This document shows positions 59,395-64,000 of a stretch of DNA of 64,000 nt, piece by piece. Source of the DNA: Flavobacterium geliluteum (lineage in GTDB: Bacteria > Bacteroidota > Bacteroidia > Flavobacteriales > Flavobacteriaceae); NCBI RefSeq assembly GCF_017948595.1, contig NZ_JAGFBV010000022.1:1-64000 (forward strand), in the 5' to 3' direction. The first letter of the stretch is position 1, and every line of letters begins with the position of its first letter. The notes under the pieces were generated by a model that saw only the letters and a program-made list of their open reading frames with translations, did no database searches and was not told the origin of the DNA. Position numbers and translations under genes: made by a program.

Positions 59395-60513
59395 ATGAAA
59401 TATTACATAATAGCTGGCGAAGCCTCTGGAGACTTACACGGATCAAATTTAATGAAGGAACTTTTTAAGGAAGATTCTCAGGCAGAAATTCGTTTTTGGG
59501 GTGGTGATTTGATGCAAAAAGCGGGCGGAACTTTGGTAAAACACTATCGTGAACTGGCTTTTATGGGTTTTATCGAAGTTATTTTTAACTTAAAAACTAT
59601 TTTAAGCAACATTGAAATTTGTAAAAAAGACATTACTCAGTTCCAACCTGATGTACTCATTTTTATTGATTATCCGGGCTTTAATATGCGCATTGCAAAA
59701 TGGGCAAAAGCCTTAAACTATAAAACACATTATTATATTTCTCCGCAAATCTGGGCTTGGAAAGAAAATCGAATCAAAGCCATCAAACAAGATGTTGATA
59801 AAATGTATGTGATTTTACCTTTTGAGAAAAGTTTCTACGAGGATAAACATCGCTTTCCTGTTGATTTTGTCGGACATCCTCTGATTGATGCGATACAAAA
59901 CCAACCTCCTTTTGATGAAGCTATTTTTAGAAAAGAAAATCAACTAAGCGAAAAACCAATTATTGCTATTTTACCAGGAAGTCGCAAACAAGAAATTACA
60001 AAAATGTTGAGTGTAATGCTTAGTGTTGTTGATGATTTTAAAGAATATCAATTTGTAATTGCTGGTGCTCCAAGTCAGGATTTTGAGTTTTATCAAAAAT
60101 TTATCACCAATAAAAACATCAAATTTATTTCGAATAAAACATACGATTTATTGCGCTCTGCAACAGCCGCGTTGGTGACTTCCGGAACTGCAACTCTGGA
60201 AACGGCACTTTTTAAAGTTCCCGAAGTAGTTTGCTATAAAGGAAGCTGGGCATCCTATCAAATTGCCAAACGCATTATCACGCTCAAATATATCTCGCTG
60301 GTCAATTTGATAATGGATCAGGAAGTGGTAACCGAATTGATTCAGAACGAATGCAATACAAAACGCATCAAAGAAGAATTGCAAAAATTATTAGAACCAA
60401 ATTACCGCGAAAAACTATTAAAAAATTATACTATTCTCGAACAAAAATTAGGTGGCATTGGCGCCAGTAAAAAAACAGCCAAGCTTATTGTAGAAGATTT
60501 AAAAACCATTTAA
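59395..60513 (+). CDS. lpxB: Lipid-A-disaccharide synthase
   Basis: 372 residues from the ATG at 59395 (MKYYIIAGEASGDLHGSNL). A GTG-initiated extension to 59359 would add 12 residues foreign to the family. It joins UDP-diacylglucosamine and lipid X in lipid A synthesis at the inner membrane. Motifs: GEASGD, FRFWGGD-like RFWGGDLMQKAGG, ELAFMGFIEV, ISPQIWAWKENRIK, ILPGSRKQEI and TSGTATLETALFKVPEVV. A C40 peptidase gene follows after 11 nt. Confidence 0.96.
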   Translation: MKYYIIAGEASGDLHGSNLMKELFKEDSQAEIRFWGGDLMQKAGGTLVKHYRELAFMGFIEVIFNLKTILSNIEICKKDITQFQPDVLIFIDYPGFNMRIAKWAKALNYKTHYYISPQIWAWKENRIKAIKQDVDKMYVILPFEKSFYEDKHRFPVDFVGHPLIDAIQNQPPFDEAIFRKENQLSEKPIIAILPGSRKQEITKMLSVMLSVVDDFKEYQFVIAGAPSQDFEFYQKFITNKNIKFISNKTYDLLRSATAALVTSGTATLETALFKVPEVVCYKGSWASYQIAKRIITLKYISLVNLIMDQEVVTELIQNECNTKRIKEELQKLLEPNYREKLLKNYTILEQKLGGIGASKKTAKLIVEDLKTI

Positions 60514-60524
60514 AAATCTCTCTC

Positions 60525-61007
60525 TTGAAAAAACTTTTCTTTTATTTGCTTGCAGTGACTGTTTTTATGGCTTGTAATTCAGCTTCTCTAAAAAACAAAA
60601 AAGAAAACAGAGCTGAAAATAAATATATTATTGGCAATTTAATCAAGACGGCAACAGACAATATTGGTATTCGGTACAAAGCTGGTGGCAATACAAAAAA
60701 TGGCTTTGATTGTTCTGGTTTGGTGTTTTTTACTTTTCAATCGGAGGATATATTATTGCCCAGAAGTTCTTTCGACCAATCAAAAATCGGGCAGATTATA
60801 CCATTTGATGAAGCCAAAAGAGGTGACTTAATATTTTTTAAGACCAATAAAAGTCGTCAAATAAATCATGTTGGCTTGATTACCGAAGCCAATTCATCCG
60901 AAATAAAATTCGTTCATTCCTCTACTTCAAAAGGTGTCATTATTTCTTCGACAAAAGAAAAGCATTATCATGACTCATTTACACAAATCAATCGAGTTCT
61001 AGAATAA
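60525..61007 (+). CDS. C40 (NlpC/P60) peptidase lipoprotein
   Basis: 160 residues beginning at TTG (TTGAAAAAACTT), which is required by the lipoprotein signal FYLLAVTVFMAC (Cys17). The NlpC/P60 domain spans about 45-158. Catalytic Cys is in GFDCSGLVFF, the first His in INHVGLI and the third residue His in KFVHSSTSKGV. It cleaves peptidoglycan stem peptides. It follows lpxB by 11 nt and precedes comEC by 51 nt. Confidence 0.92.
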   Translation: MKKLFFYLLAVTVFMACNSASLKNKKENRAENKYIIGNLIKTATDNIGIRYKAGGNTKNGFDCSGLVFFTFQSEDILLPRSSFDQSKIGQIIPFDEAKRGDLIFFKTNKSRQINHVGLITEANSSEIKFVHSSTSKGVIISSTKEKHYHDSFTQINRVLE

Positions 61008-61058
61008 TTTATAAAAAAATAAATTATTTCTTACATTTTTTTAATACTTTTAATTCCT

Positions 61059-63095
61059 ATGAAAGTATTAAACTTCCCATTGATCAAAATTACCATCAGC
61101 TTCGTTTTGGGCGTTATGGCTTGCTATTATCTAAAACCGTCAATTTATTTGGCTTTAGGCGCACTCGCTTTTTGTGTAACAATTTTGTTTTTTCTATATT
61201 TTTTAGCTAAGGACAAGAAGACCTTGCAAACTCATTTTGGCGTAAGTACCTATTTGACTTGCTTTTTTATCGGAATCACAACATTATTATTTCATAACGA
61301 TTCGCAGCAAAAATCACATTATACTCATTGCAAAAAAGCTTTTGCAAAACCACAATTGATAACCATGACGGTGCGTGAAAAGTTAAAAAGTAATGACTAC
61401 AACCAACGTTATATTGCCATAATAAAAAGGATAGAAAGCAACTATTATTCTGGTAGAATTATACTCAATATTCAAAAAGACGGCACGGCAAACGAGTTGC
61501 AAATTGGAAATATAATTCAAATACAAACTACTCTGCACCCGCACAGTTTTCCTAAAAACCCCAATCAATTTGATTATGGTAGATACCTGATTGATAAGCA
61601 GATTTATGCACGAATTTACAGCGAAAAATCAGCCATAAAAATTAGTAAAACACTCCAAAAAGACATTTGGTATTATACCTCACAATTACATTCCAGGATC
61701 ATTCATAATCTCGAAAAAAATCACTTTAGCATTCCGGAAATGAATGTAGCTTTGGCACTTATTTTAGGTCAACGCCAAGAAATTGCCTCCGATATTATTC
61801 AGGATTATCAGTTTTCCGGAGCTACACATATTCTGTCTGTATCGGGTTTGCATGTGGGTTTTATAATGCTTTTTATCACTTTTCTTTTAAAACCAATTCC
61901 AAATAATCGAAAGGGATCTTTATTAAAATTAATTGCGATTATAGGCTCGCTAATCGTTTTTGCGGTTGTCTCAGGTCTTTCTCCATCTGTATTACGCTCG
62001 GTTGTTATGTTCTCCTTTCTGGCCATTGGAAATCACTTGCGCAGAAACGGAAACATTTACCATACTTTACTGGTGTCTCTGTTTTTGATTTTACTTTTTG
62101 AGCCTTATTTTTTATTTGATGTAGGTTTTCAATTGAGCTATTTAGCCTTGTTTTTTATTCTTTGGCTCCAACCTTTATTAAAACAATTTTGGAAGCCCAA
62201 AAACAAAATATCAGACTATATCTGGAATGTATTAACCGTTTCTATCGCCGCACAAATTGGTACTTTGCCGCTCTGTTTGTATTATTTTCATCAATTTCCA
62301 GGATTATTTTTTATCACAAATATTGTGATTTTACCTTTTCTCTCGTTTATAATGCTGGTTGGAATTGTGGTGGTTCTTCTGGCCGTCATTAACGCAAATC
62401 CGCTATTTTTGATTAGAATTTTCGAAAAAAGCATTTATTGTTTAAATCAAATTATTCATTTTATTGCTTCATTTGATTTTTTTGTCATCCGCAATATTCA
62501 TTTTAATTTACCTTATTTAATTATCTTTTACATCTTAATATTTGCTAGTATTATTTGGCTTAAACAACCCACTTACACCAAATTATCGATGGTTTTATTT
62601 ACTGTAATTGCATTGCAGATTGCTTTTATTCATACCAAAAAGAAAATAGATCAAACAGAAGAGATAATTGTTTACAACATAAAAAACAAAACCTTAATTT
62701 CTAAAAGAAACGGGCATGAAATCACTCTCTTTGCAAGTGATTATTTGAGTAAAAAAGAATCTCAAGACAAAATTTTAAGCTCTTATTTAATTGAAAATTC
62801 AACTAAAGTAAAAGCAATTCATAAGATTAAAAATGCCTTGTTTTTTAAAAGTAGTAAGATTTTTATAATAGACAGTTCTGGCATTTATAAAAATAATATA
62901 CAGCCTGATATCGTATTTTTGATACAATCCCCAAAAATAAATGTAGCGCGGATGTTACAAGATTTGCATCCAAAAATAATTATAGCCGACGCTTCTAATA
63001 GTTACGCTCTTCAAAAATACTGGAAGGCAACCTGCGCAAAAAAAAACATCCCTTTTCATGCAACTACAGAAAAGGGATATTATAAAATTGAGTAG
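61059..63095 (+). CDS. comEC: ComEC/Rec2 family DNA-uptake channel protein
   Basis: 678 residues. Short helices and a DUF4131-type soluble domain (about 1-190), the competence-domain core (about 220-500, ILGQRQEIASDIIQDYQFSG, ATHILSVSGLHVGFIMLFIT, SGLSPSVLRSVVMFSFLAIG), then a soluble C-terminal part (about 545-678). That end lacks the HxHxDH metal site of a metallo-beta-lactamase domain, so it is a degenerate or short form. It would move single-stranded DNA across the inner membrane. The last codons also encode a terminator for the opposite gene. Confidence 0.9.
   Translation: MKVLNFPLIKITISFVLGVMACYYLKPSIYLALGALAFCVTILFFLYFLAKDKKTLQTHFGVSTYLTCFFIGITTLLFHNDSQQKSHYTHCKKAFAKPQLITMTVREKLKSNDYNQRYIAIIKRIESNYYSGRIILNIQKDGTANELQIGNIIQIQTTLHPHSFPKNPNQFDYGRYLIDKQIYARIYSEKSAIKISKTLQKDIWYYTSQLHSRIIHNLEKNHFSIPEMNVALALILGQRQEIASDIIQDYQFSGATHILSVSGLHVGFIMLFITFLLKPIPNNRKGSLLKLIAIIGSLIVFAVVSGLSPSVLRSVVMFSFLAIGNHLRRNGNIYHTLLVSLFLILLFEPYFLFDVGFQLSYLALFFILWLQPLLKQFWKPKNKISDYIWNVLTVSIAAQIGTLPLCLYYFHQFPGLFFITNIVILPFLSFIMLVGIVVVLLAVINANPLFLIRIFEKSIYCLNQIIHFIASFDFFVIRNIHFNLPYLIIFYILIFASIIWLKQPTYTKLSMVLFTVIALQIAFIHTKKKIDQTEEIIVYNIKNKTLISKRNGHEITLFASDYLSKKESQDKILSSYLIENSTKVKAIHKIKNALFFKSSKIFIIDSSGIYKNNIQPDIVFLIQSPKINVARMLQDLHPKIIIADASNSYALQKYWKATCAKKNIPFHATTEKGYYKIE
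63036..63078 (-). terminator. Terminator of the thioredoxin-like gene, inside the comEC 3' end
   Basis: ATCCCTTTTC (63048-63057) pairs with GAAAAGGGAT (63069-63078). On the minus strand it is followed by G and nine T residues (63046-63038). It lies entirely within the last codons of comEC. Confidence 0.7.
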
Positions 63096-63104
63096 AACTT
63101 TCGT

Positions 63105-63554
63105 TTATTCGGGACGTAAAATAGCATTTGCTTCTATTATCCATGCTCGCACTCCACCTGAATTATACGGAACCTTGCCTAAAGCATTAAAAGTGGTTTT
63201 CATCTTTTTAATAGATGCAAGGGCTAGACATACTTGAGGCAATTCCTCTGTGCCAAAAGCATTTCTTATCTTAACGTTTTGTTCTCTCTCTGCATCAGAA
63301 ATTGTAGTATTGGACAAATCAAGCTTTAATAAAATAACATTATCACGCGACCAAACAGCAAAATCTGGTGTTTTAAAAATATCATCTTCAAATTTTTGCG
63401 AGACACCGGCTGCAGTAAAATAAATGAGCAATGGTTTTTTTTGTTCATTACTTATTGCAATAGCATCGTTTAAGTTTGTTTTCCAAACCAAATTCTGCGA
63501 CTTCATTACAAATGAACCGAAAAAAAACAGTAGAATGAGTAGTTTTTGAGTCAT
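63105..63554 (-). CDS. Secreted thioredoxin-like protein lacking CxxC
   Basis: 149 residues with a signal peptide (1-19, ending VMKSQ). The thioredoxin fold shows KPLLIYFTAAGVSQKFEDDI, then VILLKLDLSNTTISDAE and ELPQVCLALASIKKMKTTFN. Where the active-site Trp-Cys-x-x-Cys should be, the sequence is AAGVSQK, so it cannot be an oxidoreductase. A paralogue starts beyond the window edge and ends at 63814. It converges on comEC with 9 nt between stop codons. Confidence 0.8.
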   Translation of the reverse strand: MTQKLLILLFFFGSFVMKSQNLVWKTNLNDAIAISNEQKKPLLIYFTAAGVSQKFEDDIFKTPDFAVWSRDNVILLKLDLSNTTISDAEREQNVKIRNAFGTEELPQVCLALASIKKMKTTFNALGKVPYNSGGVRAWIIEANAILRPE

Positions 63555-63750
63555 AAAAATAGGATTTGATTGTATTTATTTGGCCAAATTAACATAATAT
63601 CCTCACTAAACAAATGAAATTAAGATTAAAATTTTAAAAAAAATACAATAAAAAGAAATTGATTAATAAAACAGCATAAAATTACTAAAATAAAAATAAA
63701 AGTTACTTTAAATAGCAAAACTATGATTATCCGATTATTTCAAAATAAAA

Positions 63751-63777
63751 CCCTTTCTGCAACTTGTGCAAAAAGGG
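63751..63777 (-). terminator. Terminator of the partial paralogue
   Basis: CCCTTTCTGCA (63751-63761) pairs with TGCAAAAAGGG (63767-63777) with one mismatch. On the minus strand TTTTATTTT follows. Confidence 0.65.
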
Positions 63778-63813
63778 AGTCTACAAATTCAACTTAAAAA
63801 CGTAATGTAATAC

Positions 63814-64000
63814 TTATTCTGTATCGCTAGGATGCAAAATAGAATTTGATTCGGATATCCAATATTTGGCGCCACCCGGTTTATAACCAATTTTTCCTAG
63901 AGCGGTAAAAGTGGTTTTGTTTTTTCGTACTGAAGCTCTCGCATAACAAACCTCGGGTAATTCATCTACTCCAAAGGCATTTTTTAATCTCAAATTTTGC
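63814..64000 (-). CDS. Partial thioredoxin-like paralogue, 5' end beyond the window
   Basis: The 62 visible C-terminal codons read QNLRLKNAFGVDELPEVCYA, then RASVRKNKTTFTALGKIGYK, PGGAKYWISESNSILHPSDT and E-stop. They align without gaps to the C-terminus of the neighbouring protein at 63105 (RNAFGTEELPQVCLALASI, KTTFNALGKVPYNSGG, ANAILRPE). It is a tandem duplicate on the same strand, 259 nt upstream of the other gene's start codon. The catalytic region is outside the window, so its redox status is unknown. Confidence 0.75.
   Translation of the reverse strand, partial: QNLRLKNAFGVDELPEVCYARASVRKNKTTFTALGKIGYKPGGAKYWISESNSILHPSDTE

Overview
The window is A+T-rich and closely packed, and it looks like chromosomal DNA from a member of the Flavobacteriia, most likely Flavobacterium or a near relative. 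The signs are lineage-restricted families (GLPGLI protein, PorT, TamL, DUF5686, XrtF, HYC_CC_PP, DUF4249, STN-type TonB-dependent receptors), a short primary sigma factor, and a recurrent TAnnTTTG -7 promoter box instead of TATAAT. Most of it is core genome; no prophage, CRISPR array, rRNA or tRNA gene was seen.

Layout. 1-6.2 kb (minus): a possible IS end, a large secreted thioredoxin-like/helical-repeat protein, and a GLPGLI protein plus TonB-receptor-like pair. 6.3-7.8 kb: a secreted propeller-like protein overlapping a deoxynucleoside kinase. 7.8-15.6 kb (minus): membrane pyrophosphatase with an unusual Cys-rich tail, soluble pyrophosphatase, an AlkA-like glycosylase, two palindromic repeats, a DUF5686 outer-membrane protein and pyruvate dehydrogenase E1 beta. 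16-26.4 kb: etfBA, a bifunctional-nuclease-family protein, thyA and folA (dTMP/folate cycle), ubiE-porT (menaquinone; type IX secretion) and tamL. 26.4-31 kb: fbaA, accD, a zinc alcohol dehydrogenase and an orphan ABC permease. 31.1-38.4 kb: purH, then mreB-mreC-mreD-mrdA-rodA, the complete rod-shape and elongation cluster.

38.5-43.3 kb (minus): a DedA protein, then a co-directional run xrtF, XrtF-associated protein, HYC_CC_PP protein, TonB receptor and secreted HMA protein. This combines an archaeosortase-type sorting module with a probable metal (copper?) module. 43.4-46.6 kb: a GAF protein resembling free-methionine-sulfoxide reductase, rpsO and pnp. 46.7-53.2 kb: a four-gene surface operon (secreted protein, STN TonB receptor, DUF4249 lipoprotein, MG2/plug protein) that looks inserted between the housekeeping pairs rpsO-pnp and rpoD-rpe. 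54.4-64 kb: rpe, a lipoprotein nuclease, a C-terminal processing protease, surE, a small membrane protein, lpxB, a C40 peptidase lipoprotein, comEC, and two tandem secreted thioredoxin-like paralogues without a CxxC, the second cut by the window edge.

Candidates for something undescribed are the 46.7-53.2 kb surface operon, the xrtF/metal run, the Cys-rich tail on the membrane pyrophosphatase, and the intergenic heptad arrays and structured leaders. Functions are read from motifs and family knowledge; no database search was possible.
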